This document shows, in pieces, positions 34,643 to 43,726 of a stretch of 64,000 nt of DNA (positions within the stretch are counted from its first letter, which is position 1; the number at the start of each line of letters is the position of its first letter). The notes under the pieces were generated by a model. It was not told where the DNA came from, did no database searches, and saw nothing but the letters and a program-made list of their open reading frames with translations. The position numbers were made by a program, and so were the translations under genes. This DNA is from Desulfobacterium sp. (lineage in GTDB: Bacteria; Desulfobacterota; Desulfobacteria; Desulfobacterales; Desulfobacteraceae), in NCBI GenBank assembly GCA_030145245.1, contig JAQYWC010000074.1:1-64000 (forward strand), given 5' to 3'.

Positions 34643-35830
34643 TTATGGGATCTCCGTACCAAGCACCGTTACCTGGGCATCCATGTAGGTGCCGCCGGTG
34701 GCTGTCTCAACGGCAAACCGTGCATCCCTGACCTGGCGGTCCCCGGCCTTTCCCATGAGCTGGCGCACGGCCTCGATCATCAGGGCCACGGCCCCGCCGG
34801 CACCGGTGTGTCCCTGGGAAAGCATGCCGCCGTTGGTGGTGCAGGGAAGGGAACCGCCGGGCCAGGTGGCACCGCTGACAAAGAGCTTTCCTGCCTCGCC
34901 CCGTTCACAGAACCCCAGCTCCTCAAGGCCGATCATCTGATAGATGGGATAGGAGTCGTAGATTTCCGCCAGATCCATATCCCTGGGGGTGAGCCCTGCC
35001 TGCTCAAAGGCCTTTTTGCCGGCCCTGGCCCAGCCGAACCGGCTCACGTCCGGCTCCTGGGAGTAGACAAAATGGGTGACCGTGCCGCCCTCGCCCAGGA
35101 GATACACCGGCCGGGGACAGATATCCGGGGCCCGTTCCGCGGAGGTGAGCACAAAGGCGCCCCCGCCGTCAAAGAGCATGTTGGACTGCTTGGCCCGCAA
35201 GGGGGTGGAGAGCATCTTGGAGGCCATCACCTCTTCAATGCTGAGATCCTTTTTATTGAAAAAAGCGTTGGGATTGAGCCTGGCCCATTTTCTGTTGGAC
35301 ACGCACACAGCCGACAGTTCCTCGTCCGTGCACCCGGTCTCAAACTTGTACCGGTTGGTGGCAAGGGCTGCAATGGCGGAATAATGCTGGCCAAAGGGGA
35401 CCTCCCACTCGGCCGAGATGCCGGCCGTTGAGAAGAGATCAATGCCGCCCTGGGCCGTAACCCCGGTGCCGAGCCGGTCCGCATGGACAAAGAGTACGGT
35501 CTTTGCCTTCCCGGTTTCAATGAGACTGGATGCCAGCTGGAGTCCGCAGCTGCTGCTGGATCCCCCGGCAAACACCTGGCAGTTCTTGTTCACGTTCCTG
35601 AGCCCCAGCTCCTCCACGATCCGGCAGGTCACAAGCTCGGTGTTAAAGGCCGGGCTGTACAGGGAAGCGGTGGGCATGACATAGTCGATCTCATCCTTGT
35701 CAATGCCGGCATCCCGGATGGCAAGCTTTGCCGATTCAATGGCGTGGTAGATGGCGGCAGTTTCCGGGAACCGACCTGTGGGCACCTCGCCGATCCCGAT
35801 GAATGCCGCCCGCTTTGCGTTCTTATCCAT
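34643..35830 (-). CDS. Ltp2-like thiolase-fold lyase, nucleophilic Cys not conserved
   Basis: The 395-residue protein has an SCP-x/lipid-transfer-type thiolase fold, ending with GGMLSQGHTGAGG. The catalytic loop reads GGSSSSCGLQLA; aligned to thiolases the nucleophilic cysteine position falls on serine, as in Ltp2-type aldol lyases that cleave 17-hydroxy steroid CoA thioesters by retro-aldol chemistry. It is preceded in the operon by the enoyl-CoA hydratase/dehydrogenase fusion and followed by DUF35 and MaoC genes. Lyase activity is inferred from this context and the missing cysteine. Confidence 0.75.
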   Translation of the reverse strand: MDKNAKRAAFIGIGEVPTGRFPETAAIYHAIESAKLAIRDAGIDKDEIDYVMPTASLYSPAFNTELVTCRIVEELGLRNVNKNCQVFAGGSSSSCGLQLASSLIETGKAKTVLFVHADRLGTGVTAQGGIDLFSTAGISAEWEVPFGQHYSAIAALATNRYKFETGCTDEELSAVCVSNRKWARLNPNAFFNKKDLSIEEVMASKMLSTPLRAKQSNMLFDGGGAFVLTSAERAPDICPRPVYLLGEGGTVTHFVYSQEPDVSRFGWARAGKKAFEQAGLTPRDMDLAEIYDSYPIYQMIGLEELGFCERGEAGKLFVSGATWPGGSLPCTTNGGMLSQGHTGAGGAVALMIEAVRQLMGKAGDRQVRDARFAVETATGGTYMDAQVTVLGTEIP

Positions 35831-37979
35831 GATTTCCCCCTTGGCAGGTGGTATAGAAGGTCCTGTTGTCCGCAGCCATGAATCTTAACAGGGGGGAGGG
35901 TGTGAAGCGCGGGCCAAACTCGTCTTCAAGTTCCAGAAGATAGTCGTACACCTTGCCGATGCCCCAGGTATCCGCCTCCCTGAATATCCCGCCCCTTGCG
36001 GCGGGATACCCGCACCCGTAGACCATGGCAAGATCCATGTCCTGGGGCCGGTTGTCGCAGATCCCTTCGTCCATCATAAAGGCGGCCTCGTTGATGGCCC
36101 GGGCCAGCATCCGTTTGGCCAGGGTTTCTGAAGTGACCTCAGGCATGCCTGCCGGATTGCTCTTTTCAAGGTGGGTTGAAACAAGCTGCTCCACCACCGT
36201 GTTGGGCACCGGTTTTTTGTGGGTGTAATCATAATACCCGGCGCCTGTTTTCCGGCCATAGCACCCGGTCTCAAATATCTTTTTATGAATTTCGGCCACC
36301 TTCCAGCGGTCGCCAAACTCCCGTTCAAAGTAGTTGGCCACATGGAACCCGATATCGATGCCGGTCAGGTCATGCAGGGTGAATGCGCCCATGGGCATGC
36401 CAAACTCCGTGAGGGCCTGGTCGATCACGCCAAGGGGAATGCCCTGTTCGAGCATGAAGTTGCTCTCCCCCATGAGGGCGTTGAGCTGGCGGGAGGTGTA
36501 GAAACCCGGCCCGTCGTTGACCACCACCGGAATCTTTCCGATCCGCCGTGAAAAGGCAACCCCTGTGGCAAGGGTCAGGTCCGAGGTGGTCTTTGCCGTG
36601 ATCACCTCCACCAGCTGCATCCGCTCGGCCGGGTTGAAGAAGTGAAGCCCCAGCATCCGCCCGGGATCACCAAGAGAAGCTGCAAGCCCGGTCACGGGAA
36701 GGGCCGAGGTGTTGGTGGCAAACACGGTATCCGGCCCGCAGATCGTATCTACCCTGGCCCAGAGGTCCTTCTTGATATCCATGTTTTCCACCACGGCCTC
36801 GATCACGAGATCCGCACCTTTAATCTGGTCAAGGTCGGTTGTGACCACGGCCTTGTCTGCGATCAGGCCGTCGAGCTCCTCCGGGGTCATGCGCCCCGTT
36901 TTAACGGCAAAGGCAAAGGTTTTCCTGACCCGCTCAACCCCCTTGCCCAAGGCCGCTTCGTCCAGATCCCAGAGCACGGCCCGGAACCCGCCCTTCAACA
37001 GCAGGTTGGCGATACCGGCCCCCATCACCCCGAGGCCAAGCATGGCAACGGTTTTAACCGCCATGGGAGTAACTGCCCTGGTGCGCTCAAGCCGGCCCGC
37101 CTTCCTGGAGTTCAGGAAGATGGAGATCAAATTCTTTGCCTCCTGGGAAAGGGCACATTCGCAGAAGAGTTGGGCCTCCCGTTGAATGTCATCTTCAAAA
37201 TCGTCTGAAAGCCCCATGGAAAGCGCCTCCATGGCCTTGTACGGCGCCCCGGGCCCCTTTGCCTGTTTAGCTGCCATCTGGACTGCAGTATTGATGATAG
37301 CCTGTTTATCCGGGTTTGAGGGAAGCTTCTCCTTTTTGTTTCTTGTCCGGTGGATCGAAAGCCGCCGCTCCTTCCTGACAAAGGACTTGGCTGCCAGCAC
37401 CGCCTGGTGCAGCAGCTCTTCCTGGGGGAACACCCCATCCACGATGCCGTGTTCCAGGGCTTTTTCCCCGGAGATGGGCTTGCCCGTGGTGATCATTGAA
37501 AGGGCGGTGTCAAGGCCGCAGAGCCTGGCAAGCCGCTGGGTGCCCCCGGCCCCGGGGATGAGGCCCAGCTGCACCTCGGGCTGGCCGACCTTCACCCCGG
37601 TTGCTGCCACCCGGTAGTGGCAGGCCATGGCAAGCTCCAGCCCGCCCCCAAGGGCCGGGCCGTTAATGGCGGCAACCACAGGCTTGGGCCCGTTTTCGAT
37701 GATCGCCTGGAACCGGTTGTAGGCCATCACCTCATCAAACAGCAGCAGGGTATCCGTGATGTTGGCCATCTCGGTGATATCCCCTCCTGCCATGAAATTT
37801 TTTCCAATGCCGGTCAACACAACGCCCTTTATGCGGGTAGAGGCAAAGGCCGCCTCAAAGGCTGCGGCCATCTCCGTTCTCAAAAGGGTGGAAAGCTGGT
37901 TCACCGGCGGATTGTTCAGTTTGATAATCGCAATCTCATCGTTGAGTTCAACCATGAGCGTCTTGAAATCAGTTAGCAT
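35823..37979 (-). CDS. Enoyl-CoA hydratase / 3-hydroxyacyl-CoA dehydrogenase fusion
   Basis: At 718 residues this is a full FadJ/FadB-type two-domain enzyme. The crotonase half has GGGLELAMACHYRVA and QPEVQLGLIPGAGGTQ with both catalytic glutamates. The dehydrogenase half has a Rossmann motif GLGVMGAGIA and the His-Glu motif LHFFNPAERMQLVEVI. It performs hydration of trans-2-enoyl-CoA and NAD-dependent oxidation of the 3-hydroxyacyl-CoA, two steps of beta-oxidation. It overlaps the downstream lyase gene by 8 bp. Confidence 0.93.
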   Translation of the reverse strand: MLTDFKTLMVELNDEIAIIKLNNPPVNQLSTLLRTEMAAAFEAAFASTRIKGVVLTGIGKNFMAGGDITEMANITDTLLLFDEVMAYNRFQAIIENGPKPVVAAINGPALGGGLELAMACHYRVAATGVKVGQPEVQLGLIPGAGGTQRLARLCGLDTALSMITTGKPISGEKALEHGIVDGVFPQEELLHQAVLAAKSFVRKERRLSIHRTRNKKEKLPSNPDKQAIINTAVQMAAKQAKGPGAPYKAMEALSMGLSDDFEDDIQREAQLFCECALSQEAKNLISIFLNSRKAGRLERTRAVTPMAVKTVAMLGLGVMGAGIANLLLKGGFRAVLWDLDEAALGKGVERVRKTFAFAVKTGRMTPEELDGLIADKAVVTTDLDQIKGADLVIEAVVENMDIKKDLWARVDTICGPDTVFATNTSALPVTGLAASLGDPGRMLGLHFFNPAERMQLVEVITAKTTSDLTLATGVAFSRRIGKIPVVVNDGPGFYTSRQLNALMGESNFMLEQGIPLGVIDQALTEFGMPMGAFTLHDLTGIDIGFHVANYFEREFGDRWKVAEIHKKIFETGCYGRKTGAGYYDYTHKKPVPNTVVEQLVSTHLEKSNPAGMPEVTSETLAKRMLARAINEAAFMMDEGICDNRPQDMDLAMVYGCGYPAARGGIFREADTWGIGKVYDYLLELEDEFGPRFTPSPLLRFMAADNRTFYTTCQGGNHG

Positions 37980-38003
37980 GGTCTTGATCCTCTTGTCCGT
38001 AGG

Positions 38004-39638
38004 TTACAGGTCTTTTCTCAGGATTTTGCCCACCGCGCTCTTGGGCAGTTCATCCCGGAACTCAAAGAGTGTCGGCACCTTGTAGGCGGCAAGGTGTTCC
38101 CGGCAGTATTTTTTCAGCTCTTTTTCCGTGAGGGTCTCACCCGGCTGTACCACCACAAAGGCCTTGACCGTCTCCCCCCGCTTTGGATCCGGCACCCCCT
38201 TGACGCAGGCTTCCACAATTTTGGGATGGGCAAAGAGCACCTCATCGATCTCCCTGGGATAGATGTTGTAGCCGCTTGCGATGATCATATCCTTAAGCCG
38301 GTCCACGATGGTGATGTAGCCGTCCTTGTCCAGGGTGGCCACATCCCCGGTGTAGAGCCATCCGTTCCGGAAGGTCTTTTGGGTCTCTTCGTCCATGTTG
38401 TAGTAGCCGGTCGCCACCTGGGGCCCCTTGACCACAAGCTCCCCTTCCTCTCCAAGGGGCACCTCCTTTTCAGGGTCGTCAAGGGCGATGATCTTCACCA
38501 CGGTATCCGGGAAGGGCAGGCCGATGGTGCCGGGCTTGTTTTTCCCGTTCACCGGATTGATGGCCGCGGCCGGGCTTGCCTCGGAGATGCCGTAGCCTTC
38601 AAGGATCTGGGCCCCGGTCAGTTTTTCAAACCGTTCCAGCACATCAACTGGACAGGGCGCCGCCCCTGACACGCAGAAATCAAGGCTGGACAGGTCGTAC
38701 TGTCTCAGTTTCGGATGGTTCAGGATATCCACGAACATGGTGGGCACCCCGGGAAAGAGATTGACCCGGGTTCTTGAGATGGCCTTCATGATCTCTTCGG
38801 CCGTGGGCCTGGGCAGGAGCACCATCTCCCATCCCCCCCTGACACACATGTTTAACGCAAAAAGGCCAAAGGCGTGGAAGATGGGCAACGATCCCAGCAC
38901 CACCTTCTCCCGGGGCTTGAGCATGGGCAGCCAGGCAAGGCCCTGCTGACAGTTTTTCGAAAGATTGCCGTGGCTGAGCACCACCCCCTTGCTCACACCG
39001 GTGGTGCCGCCGGTGTACTGGAGCGCAGCCAGATCGTCCACCCCCACCGCCATGGAAGGCGCGCGCTTGGAATAGGTCTTGAGCAGGGTGGTCCATTCGA
39101 TCAGATCGATTTCAGGGGCAATATCTTTGTGCTTGTCCTTGGCCACAAAGGGAAAAAGCTGCTTTTTGGGGAAACGCAGGTAGTCCCGGATGTGGGCCAC
39201 GATGATGGTCTTGATCCCGGTCTTTGGCTTGAGCTTGAGCATCCTTGGCACCAGCAGGTCCAGGGAGACGAGCACCGTGGCCCCGGAGTCGTTAAACTGG
39301 TGCTCAAGTTCGGCATCCGTGTAAAGGGGGTTGTTCATCACCACCACCCCACCGATGCGCCATGTGGCATAGGTGGCAACCGCTACCTGGGGAATGTTGG
39401 GCAACAGCAGGGCCACCCGGTCGCCCTTGGCCACTCCCATGGCGATGAGTCCGTTTGCCACCTGGTTGACCTGGTCGTCAAAGTCCTTGAAACTGATCCT
39501 GTTGCCTGCAAATTCAAGGCTCTTGGCCTTGGGAAAATTGGCTGTGCTCCGCTTGAGCACATCAGACATGGTGATTGATTCATAATCAAGATTCCTTGAG
39601 ATCCCCTCGCCATAGGAACGAACCCATACTTTTTCCAT
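38004..39638 (-). CDS. Long-chain acyl-CoA synthetase (FadD-like)
   Basis: The 544-residue ANL ligase has P-loop YTGGTTGVSKG, LEGYGISEASPA, YTGDVATLDKDGYI and the C-terminal Lys in KSAVGKILRKDL. Its overall features are those of long-chain or medium-chain acyl-CoA synthetases. It activates a carboxylic acid at the membrane or in the cytoplasm. A good Shine-Dalgarno (AGGAGGGGATATGG, overlapping) precedes the start, and it lies 24 bp upstream of the fusion enzyme. Confidence 0.93.
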   Translation of the reverse strand: MEKVWVRSYGEGISRNLDYESITMSDVLKRSTANFPKAKSLEFAGNRISFKDFDDQVNQVANGLIAMGVAKGDRVALLLPNIPQVAVATYATWRIGGVVVMNNPLYTDAELEHQFNDSGATVLVSLDLLVPRMLKLKPKTGIKTIIVAHIRDYLRFPKKQLFPFVAKDKHKDIAPEIDLIEWTTLLKTYSKRAPSMAVGVDDLAALQYTGGTTGVSKGVVLSHGNLSKNCQQGLAWLPMLKPREKVVLGSLPIFHAFGLFALNMCVRGGWEMVLLPRPTAEEIMKAISRTRVNLFPGVPTMFVDILNHPKLRQYDLSSLDFCVSGAAPCPVDVLERFEKLTGAQILEGYGISEASPAAAINPVNGKNKPGTIGLPFPDTVVKIIALDDPEKEVPLGEEGELVVKGPQVATGYYNMDEETQKTFRNGWLYTGDVATLDKDGYITIVDRLKDMIIASGYNIYPREIDEVLFAHPKIVEACVKGVPDPKRGETVKAFVVVQPGETLTEKELKKYCREHLAAYKVPTLFEFRDELPKSAVGKILRKDL

Positions 39639-39650
39639 ATCCCCTCCTGT

Positions 39651-40787
39651 TTATAGACCCATTAATCCTGCGATTTTAAGCCCCAAACTATCATTGCTGA
39701 TCCCGGCGGACAGGGTGCCGGCAGCATCCCTGACATAGCGCTGGATATCGTACTCCATGGAATACCCATACCCCCCAAAGACCTGTAGCCCGTCCATTGC
39801 GGCCTTAACCGCAATCCGAGCGGCCGCAATTTTTGCCATGGCAACCTCCCGGGTGAATTTCCTGCCTGCGGAGGCCGCAAGGGCTGCGTTGTAAACAAGG
39901 AACTTGGCCGCGACAATTTCACAAAGAAGATCGGTGAGCTTCTCCTGGATGGCGGTGAATTTGCCGATGGTTTGGTCAAACTGAACCCGGGTCTTGGCAT
40001 GGGAAAGGGCAAGCCCGAATGCGCCCTGGGCAATGCCAAGGGCCTGGGCCCCGATGCCCAGCAGCTGGTAATTCCGAACCATCTCCAGCTGCTCTGCTGC
40101 CGTCATCTTCCGGTCCATGCCCCCCAGGACCGCCTGGTTCTCCACCCTGACCCTGTCCAGCCCGACATTCACCAGGCTCTCCCCGTGCAAGCCAAGGGTT
40201 TCAACCCTGTTCCGGGTGATGCCCGGGGCATTGCCATCCACACAAAAGAGGGCCGGCTCATCCTCTTTTCCTGTCCGGGCAAGTACCAGGAAAACGTCTG
40301 CCACATCCCCAAGGGCAACCAGTTTTTTTTCACCGGAGATGAGAAAACCTGTCCCTTCGGCTTCCGCCCGGGTTTCTATCCGCTCCGGATCGTCATCCGC
40401 CTCAGCCAAAGCCAGGGCCATCCAGAGCTCTCCTTTGGCGATCCCCGGCAGGTACAGTGATTTCTGATCCCCGCTCCCAAGGGCGGCCAGGACCGCGCCC
40501 GCACCAAACACAGCATTACAATAACAGGCGGCAAGGGCGGGATAGCGCATGGCCAGCTCCTCTGCCACAATGCATGCCCCCACAATATTCTCCCCTTCAC
40601 CGTCAAACGCCTCGGGAACGGTCATCCCCAGGAATCCCAGTTTTGACAGGGCGGTTAAGAATTTTGCCGGGAATTGCCCCATCCCATCCAGCTCTCTTAC
40701 CCGGTCATGGGGCAACTCTTTTGTGACAAAATCCCGGATCGCTTTCTGGATCATCGTCTCTTCGCTGTTCAGTTCAAAATCCATCAT
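39651..40787 (-). CDS. Degenerate acyl-CoA dehydrogenase-like protein
   Basis: The 378-residue protein has the acyl-CoA dehydrogenase fold, including VQFDQTIGKFTAIQEKLTD and a C-terminal VFGGYGYSMEYDIQRYVRD. The usual catalytic glutamate of short-chain enzymes is missing: IYEGT is replaced by LSAGISND. The alternative isovaleryl type base (ExR in helix G) is also absent (EMVRN). The FAD-contact ALTEPxAGSD is altered to ALAEADDDPER. It is likely an inactive partner of another dehydrogenase, as in heteromeric steroid-type FadE pairs, or has a new role. The start carries two ATGs (40787, 40784). Confidence 0.8.
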   Translation of the reverse strand: MMDFELNSEETMIQKAIRDFVTKELPHDRVRELDGMGQFPAKFLTALSKLGFLGMTVPEAFDGEGENIVGACIVAEELAMRYPALAACYCNAVFGAGAVLAALGSGDQKSLYLPGIAKGELWMALALAEADDDPERIETRAEAEGTGFLISGEKKLVALGDVADVFLVLARTGKEDEPALFCVDGNAPGITRNRVETLGLHGESLVNVGLDRVRVENQAVLGGMDRKMTAAEQLEMVRNYQLLGIGAQALGIAQGAFGLALSHAKTRVQFDQTIGKFTAIQEKLTDLLCEIVAAKFLVYNAALAASAGRKFTREVAMAKIAAARIAVKAAMDGLQVFGGYGYSMEYDIQRYVRDAAGTLSAGISNDSLGLKIAGLMGL

Positions 40788-42505
40788 TATTGCTCCTTTC
40801 CAGGTTTATGGTTCAGCATATCCCTGAGTTTTCGCCTCAGTACCTTATTAAGAGCGCTCCTTGGCAATTGATCCAGGATCTCCAGCCGCTCAGGATACTT
40901 GTATTTTGCAACCCCCTGCTCCTCCAGGTAACGGGAGATCTCCGCCAAGGTAACTGTCCGGCCCGGGTGCACCACCACAAACACGCAGGTCCTCTCCCCG
41001 AGCCGCTCGTCCGGAACCCCCACGGCAGCGGCTTCTGCAACACCTGGATGGCCGGCAACCAGGGTTTCCACCTCTTCCGGACTGATGTTCTGGCCTCCCC
41101 GGATGATGAGATCCTTGAACCGCCCGTGGAACAGCAGTTTCTCCCCGGCCTCCCCTTCAATGGAGAAAAGATCCCCGGAATGGTAATACCCCCTTGTGTC
41201 AAAGGCCTTTTCAGTCAGCTCCCTTTGCTTCCAGTACCCTTCAAACATGGTGGTGCCTTTAAAGCAGAGTTCCCCCACCTTCCCGCTTTCCGTGATCTCT
41301 TCCCCGGTCATCACATCAGCGATGCAGCTCTCCATGCCTCCGATTACCCGGTCTGAGATATCAAAAGAGACCTCCCTGCACCCGAACCGTGGAAAAAACC
41401 GGGCCCGGTCGTCGGGATCGGGAAACAGCCCGGGGCCGGAAAACAGGGCGATCCCCTCGTTGGAGGCAAAGAAATTAACGATGCTGATGTTGAACGTCTC
41501 CTGGTAGTACCTCACCATCCAGGGGGACAGGGGCACGGAACCCGAGGCGATCACCCTGACATTGCTCTCTCCCATGGCTGAAGCCCCAGTCGATTTTGCC
41601 AGGGTGTCCAAAAGGGCCGGGGGCATGAGGGTGTAGTAAAGATCTTCCGTGGCCATCTGCTTGAAAAACACCCCCAGGTCAAAGGGATGGTGGAGAACGA
41701 ATTTCCCGCCGGTCAATACCCAGGGCACCATGAGCCCGCCAATGCCGGCCATGTTGATCACGGGAAAGGTGCCGTGGATGTTGTCCCCCTCCTTTACCCG
41801 GCATCCTTCGGTTGTGACTCTTCCGATGGAGATCCAGTGGTTGTGGGTCCTTGGCACACCCTTGGGCTCGGCCTCCGTGCCTGAGGTCCAGCAGATGGTG
41901 AAGATCTCGTTGGGACCCGAGGCCTTGCCGTCAAAATAGGCGGCTGGCAGGGGGGGATTGATTTCCCGGGAGAGCATCCCGTCAAGGCTTGGAAATCCAT
42001 GGTCACTTTCGTCCCCGGCAACCACGATCTGTTTGAGACAATCAAACCGCTCTTTCAGCCCTTTCATGAGGGCCAGGTGGTCAAACCCGTTGAATTTTTC
42101 CACCGTGACCACGGCCACCGACCGTGTGGCTTCAAGGGCATGGCCCACCTCCCTTGACCGGGCCATCATGGAAAGCGGGCTTGATATGGCGCCGATCCTG
42201 GCGGCTGCAAAAAAGAGGAGCACGCTCTCCACCACATTGGGCAGCTGCACCAGGATCACATCATCCTTTTTTATGCCCAGGCGTTCAAGCCCCAGGGCAA
42301 GGCGGTCCACCAGGGTGGCCGCCTCCCTGTAGGTGAGCCGTTTGGCCGTACCGCCCATGAGGTCGCCCCGGTTGAGGGGATCCACCAGGGCCTCGGCATC
42401 CGGCCGTTTCCGGACCGTCTCAAAAAAGAGGTCCAGGACCGTGCTCCTGCCCCACCACCCCTTTTGTGTATAGTCATCAATCCTCTCTTTGGGAACCGGT
42501 ATCAT
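40787..42505 (-). CDS. Acyl-CoA ligase (ANL superfamily)
   Basis: The 572-residue protein has an atypical P-loop ICWTSGTEAEPKGVPRTH, an adenylate region NFFASNEGIALF, YHSGD and a C-terminal PRSALNKVLRR lysine. It is related to cyclohexanecarboxylate/2,3-dihydroxybenzoate-type ligases in its long N terminus and P-loop form. It is the second of three ligases in the operon, overlapping the degenerate dehydrogenase by one base. GGGAGGCAGG precedes the start. Confidence 0.87.
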   Translation of the reverse strand: MIPVPKERIDDYTQKGWWGRSTVLDLFFETVRKRPDAEALVDPLNRGDLMGGTAKRLTYREAATLVDRLALGLERLGIKKDDVILVQLPNVVESVLLFFAAARIGAISSPLSMMARSREVGHALEATRSVAVVTVEKFNGFDHLALMKGLKERFDCLKQIVVAGDESDHGFPSLDGMLSREINPPLPAAYFDGKASGPNEIFTICWTSGTEAEPKGVPRTHNHWISIGRVTTEGCRVKEGDNIHGTFPVINMAGIGGLMVPWVLTGGKFVLHHPFDLGVFFKQMATEDLYYTLMPPALLDTLAKSTGASAMGESNVRVIASGSVPLSPWMVRYYQETFNISIVNFFASNEGIALFSGPGLFPDPDDRARFFPRFGCREVSFDISDRVIGGMESCIADVMTGEEITESGKVGELCFKGTTMFEGYWKQRELTEKAFDTRGYYHSGDLFSIEGEAGEKLLFHGRFKDLIIRGGQNISPEEVETLVAGHPGVAEAAAVGVPDERLGERTCVFVVVHPGRTVTLAEISRYLEEQGVAKYKYPERLEILDQLPRSALNKVLRRKLRDMLNHKPGKEQ

Positions 42506-42526
42506 CCTGCCTCCCTTTGCCCGTTA

Positions 42527-43726
42527 TTAGTGCCCGATAATGTTGACGCTGATGGTGCATCCCCCAGGGGTGCCGCCCAGGTTATGGGAGAGGCCGATCT
42601 CCGGGTTTTTCACCTGGCGGTCCCCGGCCTTTTCCTGGAGCTGCTTGTAAAGTTCATAGGTCATGCGAAGGCCGGTGGCGCCGATGGGATGACCAAAGCA
42701 CTTCAGCCCCCCGTCCATGTTCACCGGCAATTCGCCGCCCAGCTCAAAGGTGCCGGCCTCGATATCCTCCCGCATGCCGCCCCTGGGACTAAAAACCAGA
42801 TCCTCGTAGATCACGCCCTCGGTGATGGAGAAGCAGTCATGGACCTCGGCCATGCTGATCTCGGCCCGGGGATCCTTGATGCCGGCCTCTTCATAGGCCT
42901 TCTGGCCCGCCACCCAGGTCTCCTTGACCATGGTCCAGTCATGGTTCGGGTTGAGATAGCCTTCCGACGGCCCCACCGCGATCTGGCACGCCTTGATCCT
43001 CACGGGATCGGGCCGGAAGCTTTTGGCCATGTCGGCCCGGACCACGATGGCGGCGGCCGCCCCGTCACTCACCCCGCAGCAGTCAAACAGGCCAAGGGGC
43101 CATGCGATCATGGGCGCTTTAAGCACCAGCTCCACGGAGATGGGCATCCTGAAGTGGGCCTTGGGGGAGAGCATGCCGTTCCTGTGGTTCTTGACCATGA
43201 TCTTTGCCAGCATCTCCCGTCCCTCTTCCGGGGAGAGGCCGTAGCGCTCAAAATACCGGGTCGCCATCATGGCAAAATGGCTGGGGGCCGTGAAATTGCG
43301 GCTCCTGAAGGTGTTGGGAGCTGTGGACACAAGCCCCATGGCCAGATCATCCGTGGGCAGCCCGCTGTAGCCGGAATCCTTGAGTTTCTCCCCGCCAACG
43401 GCCAGCGCAATGTCGCAGGCCCCGGATGCCACACCGTACACCGCGTTCCGAAGGGCGTCCGAGGCGGTGGCGCACATGTTCTCAAGCCGGGTGACGGGCT
43501 TGTAATCAAGCTTCAGGGTGGTGGCCAAAGGCTGGCTCGGGGCCGGCAAATTGGACCAGTAGGACCCCATCCACACGGCATCGATATCGTCCGGCCCGAT
43601 GCCGGCATCCTCGTAGGCTTCATACACGGCATCGATGATGAGATCGTCAAAGCTCATATCCCAGTTCTCGCCGAACTTGGTGCAGCCCATGCCGATGATG
43701 GCCACCTTGTCTTTGATTCCTTTCAT
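42527..43726 (-). CDS. SCP-x-type thiolase with intact active site
   Basis: The 399-residue protein is a lipid-transfer-type thiolase with the nucleophilic cysteine in RLENMCATASDAL, the His in CFGHPIGATG and the terminal SHNLGGTPGG. It should cleave or form a C-C bond of 3-ketoacyl-CoA with CoA. It contrasts with the Ser-bearing lyase-type protein encoded later in the operon. Its start overlaps the stop of the HMG-CoA-synthase-like/DUF35 gene as ATGA, and the two probably make a functional pair. Confidence 0.9.
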   Translation of the reverse strand: MKGIKDKVAIIGMGCTKFGENWDMSFDDLIIDAVYEAYEDAGIGPDDIDAVWMGSYWSNLPAPSQPLATTLKLDYKPVTRLENMCATASDALRNAVYGVASGACDIALAVGGEKLKDSGYSGLPTDDLAMGLVSTAPNTFRSRNFTAPSHFAMMATRYFERYGLSPEEGREMLAKIMVKNHRNGMLSPKAHFRMPISVELVLKAPMIAWPLGLFDCCGVSDGAAAAIVVRADMAKSFRPDPVRIKACQIAVGPSEGYLNPNHDWTMVKETWVAGQKAYEEAGIKDPRAEISMAEVHDCFSITEGVIYEDLVFSPRGGMREDIEAGTFELGGELPVNMDGGLKCFGHPIGATGLRMTYELYKQLQEKAGDRQVKNPEIGLSHNLGGTPGGCTISVNIIGH

